NCBI GenBank assembly: GCA_035995185.1
Contig: DASYKT010000034.1
Span: forward strand, 22,972 to 86,971
Reading direction: 5' to 3'
Length of the DNA: 64,000 bases
DNA from: DASYKT01 sp035995185
GTDB taxonomy: Bacteria; Acidobacteriota; Blastocatellia; Pyrinomonadales; Pyrinomonadaceae
The notes beneath the pieces are model-generated. The model worked only from the letters and a program-made list of their open reading frames with translations. It was not told the DNA's origin and searched no databases. Position numbers and translations under genes: made by a program. Positions within the stretch are counted from its first letter, which is position 1. Each line of letters begins with the position of its first letter. Shown here in pieces: positions 7,611-16,313 of this stretch.

Positions 7611-9827
7611 ATGATCCGTATCGAAGAGATCATCGGCAAGGTTTCGGAAAACCACCCCAACGCGAATCTGGAATTGATCCGCGGGGCGTACCTGTTTTCC
7701 GCCATGCACCATCGCGGCCAAAAGCGCGCGTCGGGCGAGCCCTACCTGGTTCACCCGCTGGAGGTTTCGAATATCCTGGCCGATATGCGGCTGGACGAAA
7801 CGGTGATCGCCACCGGGCTGCTGCACGATGTGGTCGAAGATACGCTGGTCGATCTGGACACCATCAAGAAACAGTTCGGCGACGAGATCACGCTGCTGGT
7901 AGACGGACTGACCAAGATCGCCCATATCAGCGATCTTTCTAAAGAAGAACAGCAGGCCGAGAACGTTCGCAAGATGGTGCTGGCCATGATCACGGACGTC
8001 CGGGTGGTGCTGGTCAAGCTGGCCGACCGCCTGCATAACATGCGCACCATGGAGTTTCTCAGCACTGAGAAGCGCAAGCGCATTTCGCTGGAAACGCTGG
8101 AAATTTACGCCCCGATCGCGCATCGCCTCGGCATGGGTAAGATCCGCAGCGAGCTCGAAGACCTTTCGTTCCGCAACCTCTACCCGGAAGAATACGAGCA
8201 GCTGAACACGGAAATGGAAAAGCGCCGGCCGGAGCTCGAAGAAGCGCTCGACAAGATAACCCAGACCATCGAAGAAAATCTCAGAGAAGCGGGTATTCCT
8301 TTTGTCCATATCGAAGGCCGCATCAAACGTCTTTTTTCTCTCTGGCGAAAACTAAAAAAACGCAAGCTCGATATCGAACAGGTCTACGACCTGGTGGCCG
8401 CCCGCATTATCACCCCGGACGATAAAAAATACTGCTATTCCGTGCTCGGCGTTATTCATGACATATGGATCCCCGTCCCTGAGCGTTTCAAGGACTGGAT
8501 CGCGATGCCGCGCGATAACATGTACCAGTCGCTTCATACCTCGGTCGTCGGCGAGGGCACCCAGTCCTTCGAAGTGCAGATACGCACGGAAGAGATGCAC
8601 CGCATCGCCGAGGAAGGCGTTGCCGCGCACTGGAAATATAAGGACAACAAGCTCGGCACGCGCGACGATGACGATTCGCTCAATCAATTGCGCGACAAGA
8701 TCGAAAAGCTGCTGATGCCGCTGGTCGAGGCGGGCGAGGACATAAAAGATTCGCAGGAATTCATCGAATCCTTAAAGCTCGATCTTTATCCGAAAGACGT
8801 CTACGCCTTTACCCCGATGGGCAAGATCATCCAGCTGCCGCGCGGCGCCACTACGCTCGATTTTGCCTACGCCATCCACTCGCAGGTCGGCGACACTTGT
8901 ACCGGCGCTAAAATAAACGGCCGCATAGTGCCGCTGCGGACCGAGATACAAAACGGCGACGTGATCGAGATCATGACCAAAGCCGACAGCCACCCGTCGC
9001 GAGACTGGCTGGGCCACGTGGTCACCTCGCGCGCGCGCAACCGCATCCGGCATTGGATCTCCGAGCAGCAGCGCAGCGAGTCGATCGAAATGGGACGCAA
9101 GCTTTTGGAAAAAGAAGCCGACCGTTTTCAGATCAAGCCGAAAAAAATGCTGCAGGACCCGGACGGGCAGTTAAAGACCATCGCCAACGAATACGGGCTT
9201 GGCCGCACCGAGGACCTGCTGGCGTCGATCGGTTACGGCAAGATCATCCCGCGCAACATTATCCAGAAATACCTGGGCGCGGAAAAATTTGCCGAGATGG
9301 ACCCCGAGCAAAAGAAAGAAACCATGTTTCAAAGCGGCGTCAAGGCCGTCAAGAAAATGGTCGGTTTGGGCGAAGACGCGATCGTCGTTTCAGGCGTCGG
9401 CAACATGCTGATCACCCGCGCGCGCTGCTGCAACCCGCTGCGGGGCGAGCCGATCGTCGGTTATATCTCGCTGGGCAAAGGCATCGTCGTTCACAATAAG
9501 TTGTGTAAAAATGTTAAGCAGTTGATGGTGAATAAAGACCGCATCGTGTCGGTCGAGTGGGCGGGTAAGGAAGACAAGGAAGCCTTTGCCGTGCGGCTGC
9601 TGGCGATCACCGAGAACCGTACCGGTATGATCGCCGATATCACCGGCAGCATCGCCGATATCAAGACCGGTATCCGCAACGCGCAGGCCCGCGTTTCCAA
9701 TGACCAGGGCGAAATCGAGGTGACCGTGGAAGTTTTCGACCTGAAGCATCTCGAGAAAGTTATTCAGTCGGTAAAGAAAGTTCCCGGAGTTCTGGATGTC
9801 GAGCGCCTGGGCGGGTCAAATGAATAG
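7611..9827 (+). CDS. rel: Bifunctional (p)ppGpp synthetase/hydrolase, RelA/SpoT family
   Basis: This long RSH enzyme (738 residues from ATG 7611) makes and degrades the stringent-response alarmone. The HD hydrolase domain has HHRGQKRASGEPYLVHP and GLLHDVVEDT (His-Asp about 72-73) and LADRLHNMRT (about 137). The synthetase domain follows with RFKDWIAMPRDNMYQSLHT (about 291) and EVQIRTEEMH. A TGS domain starts near 397, a Cys-rich segment with ARCCNPLRGEPIVGY is near 603, and an ACT domain closes the protein. Both active sites look intact, so it is probably the only long RSH protein. An AGGA lies just before ATG 7611; the alternative GTG at 7569 falls in a terminator hairpin. Confidence 0.95.
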   Translation: MIRIEEIIGKVSENHPNANLELIRGAYLFSAMHHRGQKRASGEPYLVHPLEVSNILADMRLDETVIATGLLHDVVEDTLVDLDTIKKQFGDEITLLVDGLTKIAHISDLSKEEQQAENVRKMVLAMITDVRVVLVKLADRLHNMRTMEFLSTEKRKRISLETLEIYAPIAHRLGMGKIRSELEDLSFRNLYPEEYEQLNTEMEKRRPELEEALDKITQTIEENLREAGIPFVHIEGRIKRLFSLWRKLKKRKLDIEQVYDLVAARIITPDDKKYCYSVLGVIHDIWIPVPERFKDWIAMPRDNMYQSLHTSVVGEGTQSFEVQIRTEEMHRIAEEGVAAHWKYKDNKLGTRDDDDSLNQLRDKIEKLLMPLVEAGEDIKDSQEFIESLKLDLYPKDVYAFTPMGKIIQLPRGATTLDFAYAIHSQVGDTCTGAKINGRIVPLRTEIQNGDVIEIMTKADSHPSRDWLGHVVTSRARNRIRHWISEQQRSESIEMGRKLLEKEADRFQIKPKKMLQDPDGQLKTIANEYGLGRTEDLLASIGYGKIIPRNIIQKYLGAEKFAEMDPEQKKETMFQSGVKAVKKMVGLGEDAIVVSGVGNMLITRARCCNPLRGEPIVGYISLGKGIVVHNKLCKNVKQLMVNKDRIVSVEWAGKEDKEAFAVRLLAITENRTGMIADITGSIADIKTGIRNAQARVSNDQGEIEVTVEVFDLKHLEKVIQSVKKVPGVLDVERLGGSNE

Positions 9828-9857
9828 TGAATAGTTCAGCGGCCTGTAATCGGTAAT

Positions 9858-9890
9858 GAGGTCAGAACCGGGAGCCGTAGCGACCGGGTT
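9858..9890 (+). repeat. Family A element
   Basis: This element of about 32 bases begins GAGGTCAGAACC and ends GCGACCGGGTT. It belongs to the A-subtype with GTCAGAACC and TAGCGACCGG. Other copies start at 10374, 10473, 14141, 14235(-), 32988, 40296(-), 41203, 50781, 50892(-), 53804, 53873(-), 56013(-, inside mutS) and 63906. GGTCA and TGACC within the T-subtype can pair. Confidence 0.85.
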
Positions 9891-9904
9891 TCTTCCTTCG
9901 TATA

Positions 9905-9976
9905 TTTCGTGTGATTCGTGGTTAATTCTTAAAGATCGTAAAAGCTTAACCACGAATCACACTAAAAACACGAAAC
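9905..9976. repeat. Family E inverted repeat
   Basis: TTTCGTGTGATTCGTGGTTAA is followed about 25 bases later by its near reverse complement, built on TTAACCACGAATCACAC, making a stem of about 17 bases. Related copies lie at 12468-12530, 34273-34338, 48873-48943 and, as one half, about 63945-63973. Confidence 0.75.
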
Positions 9977-10373
9977 TCTGTGAACTCTTAAAATCCTCTC
10001 TCGCCAAAAACCAAACAATGATTTACTCTCACAAACGTTGCGGTCGGAAGTGTTGACTGCGGTTAAGCCGCGTGAGCACGCCGTCCTCGCCCGGTAGGCC
10101 GTTTAAACCACCGGGATCTGAATCGGGAGCATTGCTTTAGTGTCGTCCCGGTGACATACGAAATTAAAGCTAGCCTGTGCGCCGCTCGTCGCGCCGGCGA
10201 AAGATCAAATCGGGCCGGCCGCCGCGGGGCCTTCGTTCCGGTTCCTGCAACCCGCGGGCAGGCTGTAGACAGAAGCGAATCGGACTAAACGTGTAAAACT
10301 CCCGGCAGACCCTTTCAAGGGTCGCCGCCGCGCAATTCTTCCGCCGCAACAAACAATTCAGGATATCGAGTAT

Positions 10374-10502
10374 GAGGTCAGAACCCGAAGCGGTAGCGAG
10401 GGGTTTTCCTAAACTCCCCTCCTTACAAAGGAGGGGTGGCACGCGCTTCGCGGGACGGGGTGGTTCTCTCTTGTCAGAACCGAGAGCCGTAGCGACCGGG
10501 TC
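10374..10502. repeat. Composite of family A halves flanking a family B element
   Basis: A diverged family A unit (10374-10406) and a second unit (10473-10502) flank a family B segment. That segment has CTCCCCTCCTT and AAGGAGGGGTGGCA, then a CGCTTCGCG loop and GGGACGGGGTGGT. The same nesting, in the opposite orientation, is found inside the coding sequence of pdhC at 29992-30084. Confidence 0.75.
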
Positions 10503-10522
10503 GATCGAACGCCGCGCGTTCG

Positions 10523-10548
10523 TGCGGGCAGGGATGCCCGCGCTCCAT
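10523..10548. repeat. Family C half element at the end of nagZ
   Basis: TGCGGGCAGGGATGCCCGCG followed by CTCCAT is the right-hand terminus seen in the longer family C elements at 31364-31474, 37290-37466 and 43215-43338. Its GCGGGCA/TGCCCGC arms form a compact hairpin three bases beyond the nagZ stop, where it could serve as a 3' end structure. Confidence 0.75.
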
Positions 10549-10550
10549 AA

Positions 10551-12407
10551 CTATTTACCGATGGCTTTCAACTGTATACCAGTTCCTCGCGGTGCCAGCC
10601 CGGGCAAAGAGATCGGCAGTCTGCCGGTGATGTCCTGTTTTCCCAGTATTGCCGCCCCTGAAGCGCGCTGCAGCATCGTCATATCCCCGTAGGCCACCAT
10701 ATAAGTTTTCATATTCGGGAACGTGTTAAGAAAATACGGGTTGCCAAAGCTGATCCCGATCACCGGCTTGTCCGTTTGTAAAAGCTTTTTCAGCGCATCG
10801 GAGCCCGCTTCCGGCAGGCCGGTGCTGTTTTTCGCACCCGAACGCACCCGTCCATAAAGCCCGGCGATCACAATATCGGCTTTTTCCGCCTTGGCGAGCG
10901 CGGCCCGCGCTTCTTCCGGTGTCGAGCGCGCATCGAGCACGCCGACCTCGAGTTTTACGCCGCCCGCGCGCAGAGAAGCCGACAGGCTGGCGGAGACAAA
11001 GTTGCGGTCCTCGCCGTTTGAAAGCGCCAGCAGAAATACTTTTTTACCTTCGATATTTTTGAGCGGAATCATCTTGTTCTCATCCCGCACCAGCGTAATA
11101 GCGCGACGCGCAATTTCCTCGGCAAGTTTTTGCGTTTCATTGCTCGACACCACCGAATCGATGCCTTCCAGCGGGGCGATGCGATTTTTTACCAGGCCCA
11201 GGTGATGTTTGACTGCCATTATTTTTCGCACCGATTCATCGAGCCGCGCTTCGGTTATCTGGCCTGACTTTACCGCCGCTTTCATTCCACGGATAGCGGC
11301 GTCGATATCCACCGGTTTTAGCAGCAGATCTGCGCCGGCCATGAATGCCCGCGCCGGTCCTTCGTCGTTGTGAACATAAAGCGTCAGCCCGCTCATGCTG
11401 AGCGCATCGGTCACCACCAGCCCGTTAAAATGCATGTCCTTGCGCAGGATCTGTCCGATGATGGTGGACGAAAGCGTAGAGGGAACCGAGGTCGCTTCGG
11501 TGATAACTTCCGCGCCCTGTTCCACATCCATTTGCTGATCGGGATTAGCGAGCGGCTTGATCTGGGTCGGGTCAATTTTGGGCAGCGCGATATGCGCCAC
11601 CATGACGGAGCCGATGCCCGAATCTACCAGCGCGCGAAAGGGTATCAGTTCGGTTTTTTCCAACTGCTCGCGTGAGTGATCGATGCTCGGCAAACCGCGA
11701 TGCGAATCTACCGCGGTATCGCCGTGGCCGGGAAAATGTTTTGCGGTGGCCAGCACGCCGCCTGCCTGCAGCCCTTCGGAAAAGGCGGTCACGAATTTTG
11801 CCACTGCCTGCGGATCTTCGCCATACGAACGCACGTTGATCACCGGATTGTCAGGGTTATTATTGATATCGGCAACCGGCGCAAAGATGTGATATACGCC
11901 CATCGCGCGCGACTCGCGGGCGACGATCAGCCCCTGCCGGCGGGCGAGTTCCGGATCGCCGGTCGCGCCCACGGCCATCGTCCAGGGAAAATTCGTCGTG
12001 TCTTCAAAACGCATTCCCACGCCGGTTTCAAAATCCGCGGATATGAGCAGCGGATATTTTGCCAGCGCCTGCATGCGGTTGACGATATGCACCGATTCAT
12101 AGACCGGCCCGGCAAAAAGAATGATCCCGCCGATCTTGTTTTCCACCACCTGCCGCCGGAGCTCTTTGAAATTTTCGCGTTCCTGATTGTAGTAACGCGC
12201 GTTGATGCCGAGGCTCAGCGTCTGCCCGATCTTTTCCTCGATCGTCATTTTCCTGAGCTGTTTATCCGCCCATTTCCATGACTCTTCAGGGATCTCGAAT
12301 CGCCCGCTGAATTTATTATTCTGCGCGGGCCCCTTCTGTGCAGGTATGCAACTGACAAATACCAGGATGAGGACGGCTAATGAAAACGATCTGCGAAAAA
12401 TAGTCAT
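10551..12407 (-). CDS. nagZ: Exported two-domain beta-N-acetylhexosaminidase, NagZ type (GH3)
   Basis: GH3 NagZ enzymes release GlcNAc from GlcNAc-MurNAc murein fragments. The 618-residue protein has a signal peptide with a lipoprotein-like FVSC near residue 20, so it should act outside the cytoplasm. The NagZ-specific loop KHFPGHGDTAVDSH (about 222-235) carries the Asp-His acid/base pair, and VVTDALSMSGL (about 331) carries the nucleophile Asp. A C-terminal GH3_C domain (about 430-600) makes it resemble the long secreted Bacillus NagZ rather than the one-domain cytoplasmic form. It lies downstream of the symporter and MurQ genes on the same strand. A second, cytoplasmic-type NagZ is at 52530-53678. 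Confidence 0.88.
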   Translation of the reverse strand: MTIFRRSFSLAVLILVFVSCIPAQKGPAQNNKFSGRFEIPEESWKWADKQLRKMTIEEKIGQTLSLGINARYYNQERENFKELRRQVVENKIGGIILFAGPVYESVHIVNRMQALAKYPLLISADFETGVGMRFEDTTNFPWTMAVGATGDPELARRQGLIVARESRAMGVYHIFAPVADINNNPDNPVINVRSYGEDPQAVAKFVTAFSEGLQAGGVLATAKHFPGHGDTAVDSHRGLPSIDHSREQLEKTELIPFRALVDSGIGSVMVAHIALPKIDPTQIKPLANPDQQMDVEQGAEVITEATSVPSTLSSTIIGQILRKDMHFNGLVVTDALSMSGLTLYVHNDEGPARAFMAGADLLLKPVDIDAAIRGMKAAVKSGQITEARLDESVRKIMAVKHHLGLVKNRIAPLEGIDSVVSSNETQKLAEEIARRAITLVRDENKMIPLKNIEGKKVFLLALSNGEDRNFVSASLSASLRAGGVKLEVGVLDARSTPEEARAALAKAEKADIVIAGLYGRVRSGAKNSTGLPEAGSDALKKLLQTDKPVIGISFGNPYFLNTFPNMKTYMVAYGDMTMLQRASGAAILGKQDITGRLPISLPGLAPRGTGIQLKAIGK

Positions 12408-12467
12408 AATTTAATTAGTAATTGGCGTTGCCTATAAAAGAAATAAGATTGCCTTGATGAGCAATAC

Positions 12468-12530
12468 ATTTCGTGCGTTTAGTGTTATTCGTGGTAAAAC
12501 TTACGAAAATTAACCACGAATCACACGAAA
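12468..12530. repeat. Family E element between the symporter and nagZ
   Basis: ATTTCGTGCGTTTAGTGTTA and the later TTAACCACGAATCACACGAA are imperfect inverted halves of the family also seen at 9905-9976 and 48873-48943. It occupies much of the 181-base gap between the symporter and nagZ. Confidence 0.65.
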
Positions 12531-12588
12531 ATCAACCACCACATTTTAGTTTCGAATTGAAGGTTGACGAATTATGGGCAGCGCCTTA

Positions 12589-14085
12589 TTAATTCTCAAC
12601 GATCAAAGTTTCTTTTTCACGAATTATTAAACTGGCCAGCCAGGCAACAATGAAAGTGGTCAGGCTTCCGATCAGCGCGTACCACGTCCAGGCGATCTTG
12701 GTTCCAAATAAAATATAAAGCATTAAGATTATGCTGGCCCCCATTCCGATCAGGGCATGGATTTCGCGAACTCTTTTTAAGAACGTGCCGATCAGGAAAA
12801 CTCCCAGTATCGGCCCGTTGATAAGCGAAGCGACCGACAATGCACTGCTAAGCGCGGACGAATTGGTTTTCATCAGCACCAGCGCGACGGCGATCTGCAC
12901 AACGCCGACGCCGAGCGTCAGCCAGTGCGATACGCGCAGGTAATGCTTATCTTCGCGGCCGGGTTTGAACGGCTTATACAGATCCTGCACAAAGGTTGCC
13001 GCGATCGAATTTAGCGACGACGAAAGCGCCGCGGCAAAGATCGCCGCCACCACCAGCCCGCTTAAACCCGAAGGCATATGCTGCGTAATAAAATCAGGGA
13101 AAACCTTGTCGCCGCCAGTAAAAGGAAACGCGCCCGTCGCATTAACGTATTCGGGCGAAGCGTACGGTTGATAGTAAGCAAAGAGCAGCACGCCGATAAA
13201 GAGGAACCCGATAAACTGGGCCAGTATAACGGCGCCGCTCGAAAGCAGCGCGAACGAAGCGCGGCTGGCTTTGTCCGTGCAGAGATAGCGCTGGACCAGA
13301 TACTGATCGGTGCCGTGCGTGGACATTGTCAAAAAACATCCGCCCAGCAGGCCGGCCCAAAATGTATAGGTCTTTGTCATATCCAGCGAAAAATCAAACA
13401 GGCTGAATTTACTAAATTGTTCGCCGATGGCTACCGCCCCGCCAAAACCGCCCTGCACCTGGTTGGCGATCACGATCGCCGCGGCGACCGCGCCGCCGAT
13501 ATATATCCCCAGCTGCACCACCTCGACCCAGATGACCGCTTCCATCCCGCCGTAGTACGTGAAAATTATCATTATCACGCCCAGCAGGATGATCGAGCCC
13601 ACCACAACAAGCTCCGTATTCGTCTGCGGTTGAAACGCGGTATAGACCGCCGCCAAAACTATCGCCGTTAATAGTAGACGGATTCCGTCGGCAATGTTGC
13701 GCATCACCACAAAAAGCGCCGAGGCCAGCATCTTTACCTTCGAGCCGAAACGCTCGCCCAGCAACTGGTACACGGTCAGCAGTTCGCCCTTGAAATAAAG
13801 CGGGATAAAGAGCACGGAAATGACCACCCGGCCAAGCATATAGCCGAAAACGATCTGCAAAAACTGGAAATTGCCGCCCTTGGAAAAAGCGATGCCGGGC
13901 ACGGAGATAAAGGTAATGGTCGACGTTTCCGTGGCGACGATCGAAGCCGCGATCGCCCACCAGGGAACGCTGCGGTCACCGACAAAATAATCTTCGGTCG
14001 TTTCCTGCTTCCCCGAAAACCAAACGCCGAACAGCGTCACGCCGATGAGGTAGCCGAAGATAATAATGAGGTCAAGTGTTTGCAT
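12589..14085 (-). CDS. Sodium:solute symporter (SSS family), candidate amino-sugar importer
   Basis: The 498-residue protein is an inner-membrane transporter with about 13 hydrophobic segments and the SSS N-terminal pattern: DYFVGDRSVPWWAIAASIVA at about 33-52, then ATETSTITFISVPG. The family couples sodium entry to uptake of sugars, amino acids or organic acids. Its position between nagZ and murQ in the murein-sugar island suggests import of MurNAc, GlcNAc or anhydroMurNAc. A MurT-MurK-MurQ route with a dedicated MurNAc transporter is known in Tannerella forsythia. The substrate is inferred only from context. Confidence 0.85.
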   Translation of the reverse strand: MQTLDLIIIFGYLIGVTLFGVWFSGKQETTEDYFVGDRSVPWWAIAASIVATETSTITFISVPGIAFSKGGNFQFLQIVFGYMLGRVVISVLFIPLYFKGELLTVYQLLGERFGSKVKMLASALFVVMRNIADGIRLLLTAIVLAAVYTAFQPQTNTELVVVGSIILLGVIMIIFTYYGGMEAVIWVEVVQLGIYIGGAVAAAIVIANQVQGGFGGAVAIGEQFSKFSLFDFSLDMTKTYTFWAGLLGGCFLTMSTHGTDQYLVQRYLCTDKASRASFALLSSGAVILAQFIGFLFIGVLLFAYYQPYASPEYVNATGAFPFTGGDKVFPDFITQHMPSGLSGLVVAAIFAAALSSSLNSIAATFVQDLYKPFKPGREDKHYLRVSHWLTLGVGVVQIAVALVLMKTNSSALSSALSVASLINGPILGVFLIGTFLKRVREIHALIGMGASIILMLYILFGTKIAWTWYALIGSLTTFIVAWLASLIIREKETLIVEN

Positions 14086-14140
14086 TAGTGTCTAATTTTT
14101 ATCAGCGTTGCCCATAAATGAAATAGATGATTATCGTAAT

Positions 14141-14264
14141 GAAGTCAGTACCGGGAACATAGTGACCGGCTTCCGGCATAAAACTTTACCACCCTATTTA
14201 CCGATAAAGATTTAACAAACCAGTTGTATCACTAGCCGGTCACTGCGTTCCCGGTATTGACCCG
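14141..14264. repeat. Inverted pair of family A elements upstream of the symporter
   Basis: A direct T-subtype copy (14141-14172) and an inverted copy (14235-14264) face each other across about 62 bases. The T-subtype is recognised by GTCAGTACCGGGAAC. The same head-to-head arrangement occurs at 50781-50920 and 53804-53902. It fills the gap between murQ and the symporter. Confidence 0.8.
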
Positions 14265-14321
14265 TTACTTTTTGACTTCAACCGCTCTTCAAAGCGCCGA
14301 ACATAAGCGCATTTAAACCTA

Positions 14322-15218
14322 TTACTTCTTCTGAAGAGAAGTGATCGCTTTTTCGATCACGAAATTATTTGCTATCAGCGCGCGTTCGGCCTCGTCGCGG
14401 GTGGCATTGGCGTGGATCATGACCACCGCTACGCGCAGGTCGCCGGTTCCTTCGGCCAGGCGGGCACGGGCGGCGTCTTCATCCAAACCTGCTTCGGCCA
14501 TTAAGATACGCACGCTGCGGTCCTTTAGTTTTTCATTGGACGAGCGCATATTGGTCATCCGATTACCCTTCACATAGCCAAGGCGTATCATGGCCACGGT
14601 CGAGATCATATTCAGGACCAATTTCTGCGCCGTGCCTGCTTTCATCCGGGTCGAACCGGTGATGGCTTCCGCGCCGACATAGGGAACGATCGCTATCTCA
14701 GCCGTTTTTGTCAGCTCCGAATCGGGCACGCAGGTCAACCCGGCGGTAAAACATCCCAGCCGGCGGGCAAATTCGACCGCGCCGTTGGTATAAGGCGTCC
14801 GGCCCGAAGCGGCAATTCCGACCAGGGCATCATTTGCCGTGATGCCGCGAAGCTGCAGGTCGCGCGCGCCTGCCTCGCGGTCGTCTTCGGTAGATTCGGT
14901 GGCTTTGTACAGCGCATCGTAACCACCGGCGATCACGCCCTGCACCAGCTCCGGAGAAACGCCAAAGGTCGGCGGTATTTCCGAAGCATCCAGCACACCC
15001 AAACGCCCGCTCGTTCCCGTACCGATATAAAAAAGATGGCCGCCGTTCTGCAGGCGTTCGACAATGCGGTCGGTCGCCCAGGCCAGTTCGGGCAGCACTT
15101 TTTCCACCGCCTCAGCCACCAGCTTATCTTCATTGTTGATCAGGCGAAGCGCGCCCAGCGTATCCATTTGGTCGATACGCGAAGTGTTTGGATTTTCCTG
15201 TTCGGTTATTGGCAACAT
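14322..15218 (-). CDS. murQ: N-acetylmuramic acid 6-phosphate etherase
   Basis: MurQ cleaves the lactyl ether of MurNAc-6-phosphate to give GlcNAc-6-phosphate and D-lactate in the cytoplasm. The 298-residue protein has the SIS-domain signature YIGTGTSGRLGVLDASEIPP at about residues 64-83, followed by GVSPELVQGVIAGG and the conserved GSTRMKAGTAQKLVLNM stretch near 185-205. Length matches the family. Its ATG overlaps the stop of the upstream TonB-C gene by one base (TAATG), implying translational coupling. With the kinase upstream and NagA at 25024 it forms the cytoplasmic part of a MurNAc catabolic route. Confidence 0.96.
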   Translation of the reverse strand: MLPITEQENPNTSRIDQMDTLGALRLINNEDKLVAEAVEKVLPELAWATDRIVERLQNGGHLFYIGTGTSGRLGVLDASEIPPTFGVSPELVQGVIAGGYDALYKATESTEDDREAGARDLQLRGITANDALVGIAASGRTPYTNGAVEFARRLGCFTAGLTCVPDSELTKTAEIAIVPYVGAEAITGSTRMKAGTAQKLVLNMISTVAMIRLGYVKGNRMTNMRSSNEKLKDRSVRILMAEAGLDEDAARARLAEGTGDLRVAVVMIHANATRDEAERALIANNFVIEKAITSLQKK

Positions 15219-16135
15219 TAATAAAGTACGAAATTATATTCGACCACTTTGGCGACAGCATAAGGCTCGCCTTTACGCATCGCCGGCGAAAATTTGATCT
15301 GCCTGGCAGAGCTGATCGCGTTCTGAGTCAAACCAAGCGGTAATTTTGAGAGGACCGTTATACTTCCGATCTCGCTATTTTTTTCAAAGGTAACACGCAG
15401 CTTTACGGTTCCCAATAACTGGAATTGCCGTGCCAGCTGTGTGTAATTCGGCTGCGGTTTTGCCAGGATAGCCACCGGGCTGTCGACCTTGGCGTATTTT
15501 GGCGGCGCCACCGTGTCCAACGGCTGCGGCGCGCGTCCCATTTCAGCGGCAGACCCGCCGGCGCGGGCCCAGGCGGCAGGCGGTGATTTTAGAATATCGC
15601 TTTTGGCGGCAGAGTTTGGAGAGGTCGCGGAAGAGGCGGGTTTTTCCGGGTTCTCGATCTGACGGTTCAGTTTTACGGAACCCAAAAATTCTTCGATCAT
15701 CGGATTGCTACGGGTTTCACTGATGACGTCAAAGACGTAAAAATTTACCGGCCCCTGGATGGCGATAAAAGAATGCTCGAAATCGTCGGTGCCTTTAAAG
15801 TCGTAGCGCTGGCCTTTGATACCGTCGATCTCGATCTCGCTTGGAGCAGGCGCTTCCGCGGCCAGCGACACAAGCTGCCGGAGAAACGGCTCGGGGTTTT
15901 TGCTTTCGGAAAATACCGTGAAGAAGGTTTTGCTCACCACGGCGCGATACTGTCCGCTGATCACTCCTTCCGCATCGAAACGACTGCTGATGACATTAGG
16001 CGAGGGGAAATTAATGCTGAACTCTTCTTTCGGCGGTTCAAATTTTGTCCATTTCGGTTCGTCAAAATCGATCTGCGCAGCAGCGGTAACAACCATCGCC
16101 GCCGTCAGCAGGAAAATATATAAAGCTTTTTTCAT
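15218..16135 (-). CDS. Exported protein with a C-terminal TonB domain
   Basis: The 305-residue protein has a cleavable signal peptide ending AAAQ (about residue 21), not a retained membrane anchor. Its middle region (about 35-150) resembles stress-response periplasmic domains of unknown function, followed by a Ser/Ala/Pro-rich linker. A TonB C-terminal-like domain (about 215-305) contains YTQLARQFQLLGTVKLRVTF and ends in VVEYNFVLY. It lacks the usual N-terminal TonB anchor and proline spacer, so it may be a soluble TonB-box or muropeptide-binding accessory rather than a true transducer. It is translationally coupled to murQ. Confidence 0.7.
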   Translation of the reverse strand: MKKALYIFLLTAAMVVTAAAQIDFDEPKWTKFEPPKEEFSINFPSPNVISSRFDAEGVISGQYRAVVSKTFFTVFSESKNPEPFLRQLVSLAAEAPAPSEIEIDGIKGQRYDFKGTDDFEHSFIAIQGPVNFYVFDVISETRSNPMIEEFLGSVKLNRQIENPEKPASSATSPNSAAKSDILKSPPAAWARAGGSAAEMGRAPQPLDTVAPPKYAKVDSPVAILAKPQPNYTQLARQFQLLGTVKLRVTFEKNSEIGSITVLSKLPLGLTQNAISSARQIKFSPAMRKGEPYAVAKVVEYNFVLY

Positions 16136-16203
16136 CCAGGTATTATCTTAGTTAAGTATTGGCGCGAATCCAAATCACACCGGTTAAACCCGACGCTTTT
16201 TGA

Positions 16204-16310
16204 GTAGCGCTGCCGTCTCGGCGGCTGTCCGGGGGGCGTCCCGCCCACCGTCTTTGCTCCGATGTGAGCGCGAGACGCACTCACGACAGCCAGCGGGACG
16301 CTGGCGCTAC
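16204..16310. repeat. Family C element (GTAGCGCC module)
   Basis: GTAGCGCTGCCGTCTCGGCG at the left and CAGCGGGACGCTGGCGCTAC at the right are inverted ends. Between them lie GTGAGCGCGAGACGCACTCAC and a GGGCGTCCCGCCC hairpin. The same modules recur at 37290-37466 and 60495-60599. It fills the gap between the kinase and the TonB-C gene. Confidence 0.8.
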
Positions 16311-16313
16311 AGT

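Larger units (their letters stand above)
9828..10550. other. 723-base repeat-filled gap between rel and nagZ
   Basis: No gene is supported. From left to right it holds a GAATAGTGAATAG tail at the rel stop, a family A element (9858-9890), a family E inverted repeat (9905-9976), and an unassigned GC-rich tract (about 10060-10370). Then comes a composite of two family A halves around a family B element (10374-10502), and a family C half (10523-10548) that abuts the end of nagZ. Short reading frames here are made of repeat sequence and are not called. Confidence 0.65.

Noticed and set aside
9856..10056. Plus-strand frame starting in a family A repeat
   Set aside because: It is composed of family A and E repeats (MRSEPGAVATG and NHTKNTK are repeat translations).
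10170..10442. Minus-strand frame of 90 codons in the rel-nagZ gap
   Set aside because: Its first third is translated family A and B repeat and the rest has Arg/Pro-rich non-coding character.
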